A stretch of DNA of 64,000 nucleotides, taken from assembly GCA_030704615.1 (NCBI GenBank), contig CM060731.1:35216001-35280000 (forward strand), given 5' to 3'. Numbering within the stretch: position 1 is the first letter of the stretch; each line of letters starts with the position of its first letter. Shown piece after piece: positions 32,529 through 42,468 of the stretch. The position numbers and the translations under genes were made by a program. A model generated the notes under the pieces. The model was not told where the DNA came from. It saw only the letters and a program-made list of their open reading frames with translations, and did not search any database. The stretch comes from Takakia lepidozioides. Taxonomy: Eukaryota; Streptophyta; Takakiopsida; Takakiales; Takakiaceae.

Positions 32529-32712
32529 ATATATATATATATATATATATAGACTCCTCTTGAAGGGAGCGTAAATTATGGTGTCTCTTCACCACAAGGG
32601 CTATTGCCTTCCAGCTGAAAGGTGGACGCCTTCATGACACACCAGACCGTGGTTTGAACCCACAACCACATACAACGTGGTATGTGCCAAACCACTGGCT
32701 ACGTGTTGGTTG
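32529..32712 (-). mobile_element. SINE copy 5, best preserved
   Basis: On the minus strand TAGCCAGTGGTTTGGC (A box, about 32690-32705) is followed by GTGGGTTCAAACC (B box, about 32650-32662). The body then reads GGAAGGCAATAGCCCTTGTG, GTGAAGAGACACCATAATTT and ACGCTCCC, with a (TA)n tail at about 32529-32551. The two boxes match the Pol III internal promoter consensus well, and their spacing is tRNA-like. It would be transcribed by RNA polymerase III and mobilised by a LINE with a matching tail. Confidence 0.7.
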
Positions 32713-33330
32713 CCGGATTGTGCATACAGAAGGGACAATATTAGAATCTCCATGTTTTGGCCTATACCCAAACCCCCAAGAAACACACATAAACTAGGGC
32801 TTCACGTTTGCTCCGCACTACTAGCGACGAATTCTGATAACTACGTTCAATTGGCACAAAAAGAGGTGGGGATGCTACAATGTTTCTTTTGATTGGAAAT
32901 CTATATTATGCACAAAACATGAGGAACAATGCAAAAGTATAAGATAGGCATACCCCTATTTACGCCCAAGAACTGAGGGGGAGTTGAACCCTATTTTCTG
33001 CCCGGTATGCATCCCCACGGCAGGGGATGAATTGGGGTCTATTCAAGTCTTATGAAAAGATGGACTGCATTGTGTTATGATACATGATGCAATTTTGGAT
33101 TGTGAATGTTCAAGTTTTATTAAAAAGTATATTACTTTTTTTTCCCTTCAATAATCCCAATAAAGCTATCAAGGGCTTCCTCCCCTTTTCCTTTTTTAAA
33201 AACAAAGTTGCATAAAAAATTGCATTTGGTTTGCACGGCTTACTACAAGATATCTGGAAAGCTCAAACTAATTGTACTTATCAAGGTAAGTCGTGCCATG
33301 CACAACTAGCAGGGTAGAACAACATCCTGG
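32713..33330. other. No feature recognised
   Basis: No gene or repeat is supported. The last part may be intron or 5' sequence of the terpene-synthase-like exon. Confidence 0.35.
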
Positions 33331-33759
33331 AAATCCTGGAAATGTACCCATTCAGAATCCCACGGAGGATGAGATCGAGCTTCCACCTCTCGTCTCTTCC
33401 ATGGTCATCGTAGGCCTGCCACCTTGACAGCAGAGCAAGTTTGTAGTTGACGCAGAGGAATGCCTGCAGATCAGCTCGTTAGAATCCTATTATCGTCTGT
33501 CCATCTCGTCGGCCAGCTTTGTGTACAGCGGAGCCGTCAGTTCTGATCGTTTTGAATCCGTATCTATGGTATTCGCCCTCTTGTGGATTCTGGATGATCT
33601 GTTTGATTCTCCAAACGCCTTGCTCCTCGAGGAGTATGGCATTGATCGCAGCACCCCTGAGAGCCCTTACAAAATCGGAGAGTTCCAACTTGAACCTTCT
33701 CTTCGGGCAACAAGAGCCTCCGTGCGATCCCATCCGGATCGAGGGGTTGATGTGGGAAT
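33331..33759 (+). pseudogene. Terpene-synthase-like exon, first half, split by a copia insertion
   Basis: A frame from about 33345 reads PTEDEIELPPLVSSMVIVG, one TGA near 33424, then an open run with ISSASFVYSGAVSSDRFESV and VFALLWILDDLFDSP. WILDDLFD at the end of a hydrophobic helix matches the Mg-binding DDxxD aspartate-rich motif of class I terpene synthases. The surrounding residues resemble the microbial-type terpene synthases found in ferns, lycophytes and mosses. Those enzymes ionise prenyl diphosphates to make mono- or sesquiterpenes. The frame reaches the copia LTR and continues on its other side (38674). The NSE/DTE metal motif is not found. Family assignment rests mainly on one motif. 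Confidence 0.5.
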
Positions 33760-34100
33760 TGTTACAGATATATTGAAACAGTAGAATAATTACATGAGGG
33801 TTTGTTCACAAGATGTTAAAATACAACACATAGTTCTACGTGGCACTAGTATGCTTATGACTTTTGAATTTCTGTTTTCCCCCGTTTTTTTCCCCCGTTT
33901 TTTTCCCCGATCATGACCTACAATTGCCTATGGTGGCGTGCATGTATCTTGACGGGGTTTTCCACGATGGGTAGATATACCAGTGCATTGCAAAGACTGT
34001 GGTTCTCTAAGTAGTAAAAGCTTCGTTTGCTTCCATAACATTTGCTTTGTCTTGATAATTATGCATTGACTACTTTATGCTAGATAGTGAGATTCCATTA
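33760..34100 (+). repeat. Copia 5' LTR
   Basis: The 341 bp LTR starts at TGTTACAG and ends at CCATTA. Relative to the 3' LTR it has extra sequence around 33810-33840 and a duplicated CCCCCGTTTTTTT stretch at 33881-33908. It should contain the element promoter, though no convincing TATA box is visible. Confidence 0.92.
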
Positions 34101-34118
34101 GGTTATGGGCCCACGAGC
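34101..34118 (+). other. Copia primer-binding site (anticodon region of initiator tRNA-Met)
   Basis: GGTTATGGGCCCACGAGC lies directly after the 5' LTR. Its first 14 bases are complementary to GTGGGCCCATAACC, the anticodon arm of plant initiator tRNA-Met. This implies priming from an internal tRNA fragment and not from the 3' CCA end, as known for Drosophila copia. The tRNA comparison is from memory of the wheat sequence. Confidence 0.6.
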
Positions 34119-34166
34119 GATGTAGAAGATTATGCATATTGATTGATGTTATAGAAGACAAAAAAA

Positions 34167-35163
34167 ATGGCTACCCCAGCAGAAGGGAAGAAGTTCAGTG
34201 GTGGAAACTTCCATTTATGCAAATTTCATATGCGATTTCTATTGCAGGCGAAGCACGTTTGGGAGATGGTGAGTGGAGCGGAAACGTTGGACAAAGCTCA
34301 GGATCTTGCTGTTTGGAAATGTAAGGATTCAACAGCAGTTATGCATATTCTTGCAGCAGTGGATGAGAAACACATGGAGCAGTTGATCAACTGCACTACT
34401 TCCGCAGAGATGTGGACCATGCTTAGTGCGATACACGAGCAAAGTGCGGAGGAGAATATCACGCATCTACAAGAACAGTTCAACCTATAAATGTCAGATG
34501 AAAGAGACAGACTCTATAGCCAAATTTGTCAGTACCATGGCAGCATTGAAACGACAACTCTGTGATCTAGGAGAGAAAATTAGTGGGAGACAGTTAATAA
34601 CCAAGATCAAGGTAGGATTACCTGCAAGGTACGAGTCTTTCTTGCTAGCATGGGATAGTGTACTTGTTGCTGAACAGACCTTTCAGGCTTTTCAGACTAG
34701 GTTACTTAAGAGAGAGTCGTCATTGAAGACAAAGGCCAACACTGAAGCCGAGACAGAACAGGCTTTCTATGTAGGACCTGGTAGTAGTTCACAGAGGAGA
34801 GACTTTCTTACTCCAGACCAGAGGAGGGAGAGAAATGACAGGCTTGACAACTTGAAGAAAATAACCAAATGTCATACATGTGGTGAGTATGGACATTGGT
34901 CAAGGGAGTGTACTAACAAAAAGAAGAATGATAGCAGAGCACAGCAGAGTCGTGCAAACATTGTAGAGAGTGATGCATTTGTAGCGACTACAATATTATG
35001 CTATGAAGAACCAATGGAAAAGTCAGGAGTGCTTTTTAGCGGAACTAGCTATGTCCAAGCAAGTGATGAGGAAGCGTGGTATGCTGATAGTGCAGCCACA
35101 CAGCACATGACAGACAAGAAATATTGGTTTCAGAATCTTGAGACAATCCAGCCTGGGGAGTGA
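34167..35163 (+). pseudogene. Copia gag and protease
   Basis: Gag starts MATPAEGKKFSGGNFHLCKF at 34167 and runs to a stop at 34490. A frameshift near 34485 continues the frame with MKETDSIAKFVSTMAALKRQ. The nucleocapsid zinc knuckle CHTCGEYGHWSREC lies at about 34871-34912. The protease active site WYADSAATQHMTDKK lies near 35080-35125, with the D-S-A form in place of the common D-S-G. A TGA at 35161-35163 ends the frame. In an active element gag would form the particle and bind RNA. Confidence 0.85.
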
Positions 35164-36690
35164 AAGTTGCCAATGACGACATTGTCTGGGTGGCGGGGAT
35201 TGGAGACATTCACATTCTATCAAATGTAAATAGCAAGTGGCAGCCAGGAGTTATCAAGAAAGTTTTATATGTACCAGAACTTTGCAAGAATCTCTTGTCC
35301 ATTGGACAAATGACAGGGAAGAACATTGTAGCGATCATTGACAAAGACAGCTGCAATCTCTACTCAGATCGATCACAGAGCAGACTAATGATGTCAGGAG
35401 TTAAAGAAGGGCAACTATGGCGTATGCAGATCAAGGTCGTTACAACAGAAGGTGAAGCAAATTCAGTCATAGCTGCAGATCTCCAAAGTAGAGGTGAGTC
35501 AACAATTACGATGAAAGAAGATATACCTACTCAACAGACAAGCACGGCTAGTTTGAATCTTCAGATAGTCGTCTTGGTCATATTAACAATGAGACCATCA
35601 AGAAAATGGCTAGAGATGGCAGTGTCACAGGTTTGCGAGTTGCTGACAAGGAAACTGCTTCATCTTTTTGCGATGGTTATGCACATGGCAAAAATTGCAG
35701 GAAACCATTTCCAGTCCATAAAGAGAGGCAAAGAGTAGACAAACCTGGAATATTTTATCATGCTGACCTTTGTGGACCTATGAGTATGTCGTCCATGGAG
35801 GAGCACGATATTATGTGTCGTTTAAGGACGATCATGGTGGCTATAGGGTCATATATTGCCTCGATAGAAAGAGTGATACCTTTTCTGCCTTCAAGAAACT
35901 CCAGTCTAAGTCTAAACGAGAGACGGGAAACAATATTTCCAAGCTGAGGACAGATAGAGGGGGGGAATTTACTAGTCAAGAGTTTGAGAATTATCTTGTT
36001 CAAGTGGGCATTCTCATGAACTTACTGCTCCCTACACTACAGAGCAAAATGGAGTATCAGAACGTGATAATCGCACTATCGTTGAAAGTGTAAGATGTAT
36101 GTTATATGCCAAAGGCATAGACTTACGGTTCTGGGGAGAGGCTGTTACCACTGATGAAGTTACATTCTAAACAAGGTCGGTACTAGCACCTTAGATCAGC
36201 AGACACCCCTACAAGCTTGGTGTGGTAGGCTACCAGATGTGAGCCATATGAGAGTGTTTGGCTCGGTGGCATATGTGCATAGACCGAAACAGCTACGTAC
36301 AAAGCTAGATTCCAAGAGTGACATCTGTTTCCTCATGGGATATTGTGTCGAGTGTAAAGCCTATAGACTGTGGAGCCCAGAGAAACAAAAGATCATCGTA
36401 AGTCGTGATGTTATCTTTAATGAGGACAGCTCCTCTACGTTGGTTTCTACAAGTGTTTCGAAGCGCTCTACAAGTATTTCAAGTTTTTATCATCCCACTA
36501 TTGATTCGGTGGAACCAGTGGGAGTGGTGCCGGTTGCAGTATCTATCAAAGCAGTGGGAGATCATTCAACTGCAGAGATGACTGAAGCAGTGGGAGAGAC
36601 TCATTCAATTATTCCAGATACTTCAGTTGAAGCATGGTTGTGCAAATGCCGGTGGCAGGGGAGAATCCCACCGCACAATCGACAGTGATG
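35160..36690 (+). pseudogene. Copia protease end and integrase
   Basis: The pre-integrase part reads VLYVPELCKNLLSIGQMTG. The zinc-binding part has a GHINNETIKKMA-type start near 35575 and HADLCGPM near 35760. The core carries FKDDHGGYRVIYC and LRTDRGGEFTSQEFENYL with the second catalytic Asp, and a shifted QNG-like segment near 36050. The C-terminal part contains MRVFGSVAYVHRPKQLRTKL and KSDICFLMGYC. At least four frameshifts or stops occur. This would be a DDE integrase if restored, but this copy cannot function. Confidence 0.8.
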
Positions 36691-38319
36691 AGTGTCAATC
36701 CAGAGATACGACGACAGTCAACAAGGGCAAAGCAGATGCCAAAACATTATGGTGACTGGGCGTATGCAGCAGAAATGATTGCTCCAATCATCTACAATGA
36801 GCCACGGAGTTATGAAGAAGCCATAAGATCAGCCTATTCCAGTGAGTGGCAAGAAGCCATGGAAGATGAGTATGCTTCGTTACTCAAGAATGATACATGG
36901 TTGTTAGTTGACTTGCCACCACACAGAAAGGCAGTCAAAAGCAAGTGGGTCTACAAAGTCAAGACCAACACAGATGGTGGCATCCATCGATTTAAGGCCA
37001 GATTAGTCGCAAAAGGATTATCAAGAGCTGTATGTGCCAGTTGTGAAATTTGAGTCTATCAGGACATTCTTGGCCATAGCTACAGCTCAGGACATGGAAC
37101 TACTTCAATTTGATATTAAGACAACTTTTCTCCATGGTAACTTGGATGAAGAAATTTACATGGTGCAACCTAAGGGTTTTATTGTCCCAGGGCAAGAAGC
37201 ACACGTCTGCAGACTCCTGAAGAGCATATATGGATTGCGCCAAGCTTCACACATGTGGAATGCCAAATTTCATGAGTTCTTTGCACAATACAATTTGACA
37301 GCCAGCACAGCTGATCCTTGTATCTACTACAATGCTTCTCCTCCACAGATGATACTTGCCATTTATGTAGAGGATGGTTTGGGAGTTCTGATACATCTAA
37401 GCTTCATGGTGTTTTTGATCATCTGAAGAAGGTGTTCGAGTGACAGTTGGACCAGCTGATTGCTACGTTGGCTTGCGGATCTCCCGAAACAGAGTGTTAC
37501 GAATTTTGTTGATTGACCAAACTCGCTACATTTTCTTCATTATGAAGAAGTTTGGTTTTGATAATTGCAATCCCGTTTTGACACCCTCAGATCCTAATGT
37601 ACAGCTTTGTACACCCCTGGGTACAGACGAAGATTTTCCAGACCCAGACTTTCCTTATCAAGAGATTTTGGGAAGTATTATGTTTGCCATGATAGGGTCC
37701 AAGACCTGACCTATCATATGCTGTTAGTATGGCATCGAAGTTCTCTCAGAATCCAAGACAGATTCATTGCACAGCCATCAAGCGCATTTTGCGGTATCTT
37801 CGCGGTACTGCACATTATAGTCTTGAATACTCAGGAGGTGATGGACAGAAAGGCTTTTGCTGATGTGGATTTTGCTGGGGACTTACAGGATCGTAAGTTT
37901 CGAAGTGGCTGTGTTCTATACCTCAACAATTGTCCTGTCACATGGATTAGCCGTTGACTTGTACAGCAGCATCTATGACGGAGTCGGAGTACATAGCGGC
38001 ATGTCTTGTTGCTAAGGAAATTGTTTGGGTTAGACGGCTTCTTGCAGATATTGGGCATGCACAGACTACGCCCACGATTCTTTATAGTGATAATCAAAGC
38101 GCGATTCGGTTGGTCATCAATCCAGAGTATCATCGCCGTACCAAGCATATTGATATTCAATGTCACTTGCTTCGGGAGTTTCATCAGCGCGGAGACATTC
38201 TCCTGACCTACATTGGTACTCATGATCAAGTTGCTGACATCTTTACGAAGTCACTTGCATCTGATAAGTTTCTGCGATTCCGCCAGCTCCTGCGTTTGAT
38301 GCCTCCAGACAGCGAATAG
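36634..38319 (+). pseudogene. Copia reverse transcriptase and RNase H
   Basis: The RT starts with EWQEAMEDEYASLLKNDTW and KSKWVYKVKTNTDGG, followed after a frameshift by MELLQFDIKTTFLHGNLDEE and IYGLRQASHMWNAKFHEFF. The usual YVDD box is altered to YVEDGL near 37366-37383. RNase H contains ESEYIAACLVAKEIVWVRRL, LYSDNQSAIRLV and TKHIDIQCHLLRE, ending at 38319. D to E in the catalytic box and multiple stops make the enzyme inactive. Confidence 0.85.
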
Positions 38320-38378
38320 TACATGAAGTGGGAGGTGACAGTTGGTGATTGTCTACATAAGTCATGAACTATTATACT

Positions 38379-38387
38379 AAGTGGGAG
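38379..38387 (+). other. Copia polypurine tract
   Basis: AAGTGGGAG lies immediately before the 3' LTR, the expected place for priming of plus-strand synthesis. Confidence 0.7.
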
Positions 38388-38673
38388 TGTTACAGATATA
38401 TTGAAACAGTAGAATAGTTACATGAGGGTTTGTTCACAAGGCACTAGTGTGCTTATGACTTTTGAATTTCTGTTTTCTACTGATCATGACCTACTATTGC
38501 CTATGGTGGCGTGCATGTATCTTGAGGGGGTTTTTCACGATCGGTAGATATACCAGTGCATCGCAAAGACTGTGGTTCTCTAAGTAGTAAAAGCTTCGTT
38601 TGCTTCCATAACATTTGCTTTGTCTTTATCATTATGCATTGACTACTTTATGCTAGATAGTGAGATTCCATTA
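38388..38673 (+). repeat. Copia 3' LTR
   Basis: The 286 bp LTR is nearly identical to the 5' copy apart from about ten substitutions and the shorter middle. The GGAAT target duplicate follows at 38674-38678. Confidence 0.92.
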
Positions 38674-38754
38674 GGAATCGGGTCAGGACTTGACACGCTT
38701 GTCCAACCCAGAATGGTTCAACGCTTTCTAGACAAAGTTGCACTCTTAACTGCC
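38674..38754 (+). pseudogene. Terpene-synthase-like exon, second half
   Basis: If the copia element and one target copy are removed, the frame from 33759 continues without shift here as GSGLDTLVQPRMVQRFLDKV and stops at about 38752-38754. Continuity across the insertion supports that the flanking DNA was one exon. The remaining catalytic part of a terpene synthase is not visible downstream, so the exon may have been already truncated or may continue after an intron. Confidence 0.45.
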
Positions 38755-39220
38755 TTTGACTAGGCCTCCCTTCAATTTTGACGTGCTTAGGTTAGAGAGA
38801 GCTGCACCCGCAGCTCCTAAGATAATTTGGGTCGTTGTCTACGTTGCACCATCCATTTGGACCAGTGAGGCTCGTTCTTGATCATACCCAGAGTACTTTA
38901 CAAGAAAGCAAAGGGGCTGAATTCCCTTTCAGCTCTCTAGCTTGTGTGTTTGCTACGTATCTCTCTTACCTCCCTTGAGAGCACATGGGAAAGGGAATGT
39001 TCAACCTGTCATAAATTGAGCTCTCACAGGCATAGATTAAGCAAACTCTGACAAGGGGATAGGTGATTTCACCTGGAGGAAGATTTTGATGAGTGATCAA
39101 CTCTGCAAGTACACCCATTTCCTCTCTTTTCTAGCCGGATGGTACTAGGGTTACCCAAGAGATTGTACACATGCATCAAAAAACTAGTCTGAAATGCTAC
39201 TGGATTTATGCTTAGGAGTG
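38755..39220. other. No feature recognised
   Basis: No gene, repeat or RNA is supported. Confidence 0.35.
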
Positions 39221-39546
39221 CCAGGATTGAACAAGTCACACATGTGGCATTATTGGTTTCAAACCTTAAGGAAGGCTCAGGCTGCAAGTAGGAGATTCGC
39301 AGACACCATTCTCAAAATAAAGTGCAGCTCTTTGAATCCAGACCAGCATTGGCTGATGGCTACAGTGACCCAAAACAAACATGTTGTGCTCATCCTTGAA
39401 ATTGATCAGATATGGTTGTCATTCGTCTTAAGGGAGCCTTGAAAGAAAGAACCAGGATTACCGAGATAATGCAGGAATCAATGTGAACATTGAATTGTTA
39501 CTGCTCAACCAAAATACTAAAACCTCTTATTCTCTCTCTCTCTCCT
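39221..39546 (+). repeat. Direct repeat A (330 bp) with conserved short ORF
   Basis: Copy A and copy B at 42063-42396 align over their length with modest divergence and end in the same CTCTCTCT tract. Both keep an open frame with YWFQTLRKAQA or YWFQTLTKAQA and LILEIDQIWLS, ending REP and a stop. The protein is unrecognised. Together they bracket the PPR pseudogene. Confidence 0.8.
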
Positions 39547-40059
39547 CTTGTGTCCCTTTTGTTCCCGCTCAAACTGGGCGCGGGGTCAATGGAAACAACG
39601 TCTTATGAGTACAATCTCTCTCCTCTTGTGGCGTTATTAGACCTGCCTTGGAGTACGCATCTGCAATATGGGTTGATAACTCCAACCAGGCTAAGTCTCT
39701 CCAATCCATTCAAGTGGGGTGCTTAAGGAGTGCATGTCCGCATGCTCCAACACAGCCAATGTGGCTGTTCGGGGTGAGTTTGGCATCCCTTAAGCTCCCG
39801 ATGAGATGAATTCAAGGTTGAGGGCATTGCTGTCCATCTTGCATTGGAGCTTCTATTTGGTAGCGCTTCCCCTCTTTTTGATCTCGACGTCATAGCCTAG
39901 CATAGCAAAGGCACTATTTTTTAAAGACTTCTGCTTAGTTTTGAGGTTAGCGGGCCAATCCTGCGTCTCCTTCTCACTTTTGTCTTCGTTATCATTTTGC
40001 CGACAGAATTCTTCGTACGCTCATCAAATTATGTTGGTTGGTGAGACCGTCTCTTCTCT
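39547..40059. other. No gene recognised
   Basis: The stretch sits between repeat A and the PPR pseudogene. There is no supported feature. Confidence 0.35.
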
Positions 40060-40906
40060 GTCTCTTACATTCCAAGTGTGAATCTGACTCTAGGTTCACA
40101 CAAGCATTGAGAACACAAATGAACGTCACCCAGTCAGGCATCACCCCTTCCCGTTGCATTTGCTCATACATTTCTAGAGACTCTCTACAAGATACCTGTG
40201 CTGAGCATCACTCCAGCAGACCACATTTCGTTTAGCCATATTGTCAAACACTTGACGCGCATCCTTCATGCTCCTACATTTGGCATACATGTCGACCAGA
40301 GTTCCAGACTGATGTCCGGCGTAATTCCACCTTTACTGAGGTCAGCATGGACCCGCTTGCCCTTTTCAAGGGCTTGTAGGCTGGCACATGCAATATGAGA
40401 ACGCAAGTGAATGTCACCCGATCAGGGTCCACCCCTTGACTTTGCAATTGTCCATAGATCTCGACAGCCTCTGTACCATACCCATGCTTGGTAAATCCTG
40501 CTATCATTATAGTCCACGTAAACATATATCGCTCAGGCATTCTGTCAAACACTTGGCGAGCATCCACCATACTGCCACACTCTGCATACATGTTGACAAG
40601 TTCGTTGAGTAGAAAGATGCTTGGCTTGAATCCAATTTGAATGATGTGGACGTGCATCCGCTTTCCCTCTGCTAGATCTTTTATCTTGATGCACTCCTGC
40701 AAGAGACAGACATAAGTACTGGAGTCTGGCCGAATGCCTTGTTGGTTCAAAATATGCATAGCATCTTTAAGTCGTCCTGCCTTACACAGTGTCCTCACAT
40801 ACCCACTTAGTGCGGGAAGAATTTTTGTTGACCCCCTCTCTTGGTCTTGTCTCAACAACAGTGGCCATGGAGGAGGTCCTACCCGTGCCACCGCTCTGAA
40901 GTGCAA
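40060..40906 (-). pseudogene. PPR pseudogene 3 (N-terminal half)
   Basis: The minus-strand frame starting at 40906 matches the start of the intact PPR gene: SGYVRTLCKAGRLKDAMHIL, then SSTYVCLLQECIKIKDLAEG and MYAECGSMVDARQVFDRM. It stops at 40274 after HVCQM. Shifted remnants of a further repeat (VFDNMAKRN, GVMPDWVTFICVLNACV) run to about 40060. The E, E+ and DYW parts are absent. Together with its upstream DNA (41100-41420) it is an inverted, truncated duplicate of the 20.2-21.4 kb region. Confidence 0.88.
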
Positions 40907-41099
40907 TGGACAACTGGGCCTGCTTCAACCAGCCATCCTGCACGACTCTAAACTCTTAATTGCAATGCATAACCTTTACACTAACTCAACATAATATACC
41001 CTGGATTTCCAAACATTTCAAAGAAGGCTCTTGACAAGTTTTGATGGCTACGGCCCTACTGCAGTAAGATATATTGAGAACTAATTATCTATCCGAATT

Positions 41100-41420
41100 C
41101 AAACAGTTCAGGGACCATGAAAACAGTACCTGTTGTAGTCTTGGCCTGGAGCTCGATGTTGTGCAGGAACAGAAGAGATATCTCCATGTGCTGAGCCTTG
41201 TATTATGACAGACGGTTCTGTTTTCACCCCAGCAGGGTTCCACGAATTGTCAATCCAAAGGACCTCCTCGATGCCCTTTCGTCTGAAGGCTGGAGATCTT
41301 TGGGCTGTTTTGGGAAAACACGAGTTGCAGCTGAGCGGCCATATCTTTGGCCGTGGTCTCACAAAGACCAGGATATGGCTCAAAGCATCTTTCCAATCAA
41401 GGGCAACTTTGAACACACTA
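41100..41420 (-). other. Duplicated 5' flank of PPR pseudogene 3
   Basis: This is homologous to 20260-20480 upstream of the intact PPR gene, as seen in EEVLWIDNSWNPAGV versus KEVLWVESWSNPPWV. The shared position relative to the start codon shows that the duplication included upstream sequence and so was DNA-mediated and not retroposition of a mature coding region. Confidence 0.7.
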
Positions 41421-42062
41421 CTTTCGTTGCCTGCTAGAACAACCTACGGGTAGCAACAGAAAGATGTGGTTTAGCTGCTCTTGACGACAAAGAGAACCCC
41501 TGTCACCTCCTACAAGAAGAAGTATCACCTTCTCAAACCTGTTGTCCCACCACAGTGAAGGATCTGCGAAGGAGTCCTGCCATAGCCATTCTCTGCTTAT
41601 TGCTCGGTCTGCATGCAAGCACCACTACAATACTATCTTTAGCAACTCCTAATTACCTGGTTTAATTGAAAAATTGTGCATCTCACTCTGTCTCTGACCC
41701 GCTCTGCAGCATTTGTCCTGCAATTTGGAAAGAATGAAGTCTGGGGCGAACAATCCAATTGGTTTTTCAACATGATTGTAACATGATGAAATGCATACAA
41801 CACTTTGCCAAGTTTGGCAGTTAGTTAGTGAACCACCCCATTGTTTTCTTGTTACTCTCAGGCTGGTTTAATGTTGAGAAAGCAGTAAACTTCAAGAACA
41901 AAAGGAGATATTGGGCTAATACAGCAAGCATAAATATTGGGGCCAGTTTTTTTCAAGCAGTGGTTGAAGCATGTGCTTCCCTCTCTACATGCAACTAGTG
42001 GCTTTCTCCATCACTTGAGAGCACTGGATGCGATGGAGGAAGAATGCATGCGATTTTTGGCC
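41421..42062. other. No gene recognised
   Basis: No supported feature lies between the duplicated flank and repeat B. Confidence 0.35.
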
Positions 42063-42396
42063 CCAGGATTGAGCAAGTCGCGTGGTATTATTGGTTTCAA
42101 ACCTTAACGAAGGCTCAGGCTGGAAGTAGGAGATTCGAAGACACCATTCTCCGAATAAAGTGCAGAATCTCTTTGAATCCAGACCAGCATTGGCTGATGG
42201 CTACAATGACCCACAAAAAATACACTGTGCTCATCCTTGAAATTGATCAGATATGGTTGTCATGCATCTCAAGGGAGCCTTGAAAGAAACAAACAGATTT
42301 ACCGAGATAATGCAGGAATCAATGTGAAAATCAATTGAACTTTTACCGCTCAACCGAAACACTAAAACCTCTCATTCTCTCTCTCTCTCTCTCTCC
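42063..42396 (+). repeat. Direct repeat B (330 bp) with conserved short ORF
   Basis: This is the second copy of the unit at 39221-39546, same orientation, 2.84 kb away. It ends in a longer CTCTCTCTCTCT tract. Confidence 0.8.
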
Positions 42397-42468
42397 TTCT
42401 CCCTGTCCTCTAGGAAGCCTATTGACATTGGATGGACTTGATACGGGAGTACATTAATGTCTCTGTGA

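Larger units (their letters stand above)
33760..38673 (+). mobile_element. Complete but inactive Ty1/copia retrotransposon
   Basis: Both LTRs start TGTTACAGATATATTGAAAC and end GATTCCATTA. The 5-bp target duplication GGAAT flanks the element exactly (33755-33759 and 38674-38678). Inside, on the plus strand, are gag with a CCHC knuckle, protease, integrase, reverse transcriptase and RNase H. Integrase before RT is the copia order. Frameshifts and stops break the polyprotein at several places. The LTRs differ by about ten substitutions and two indels over about 285 aligned bases, so the insertion is not recent. Confidence 0.95.
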
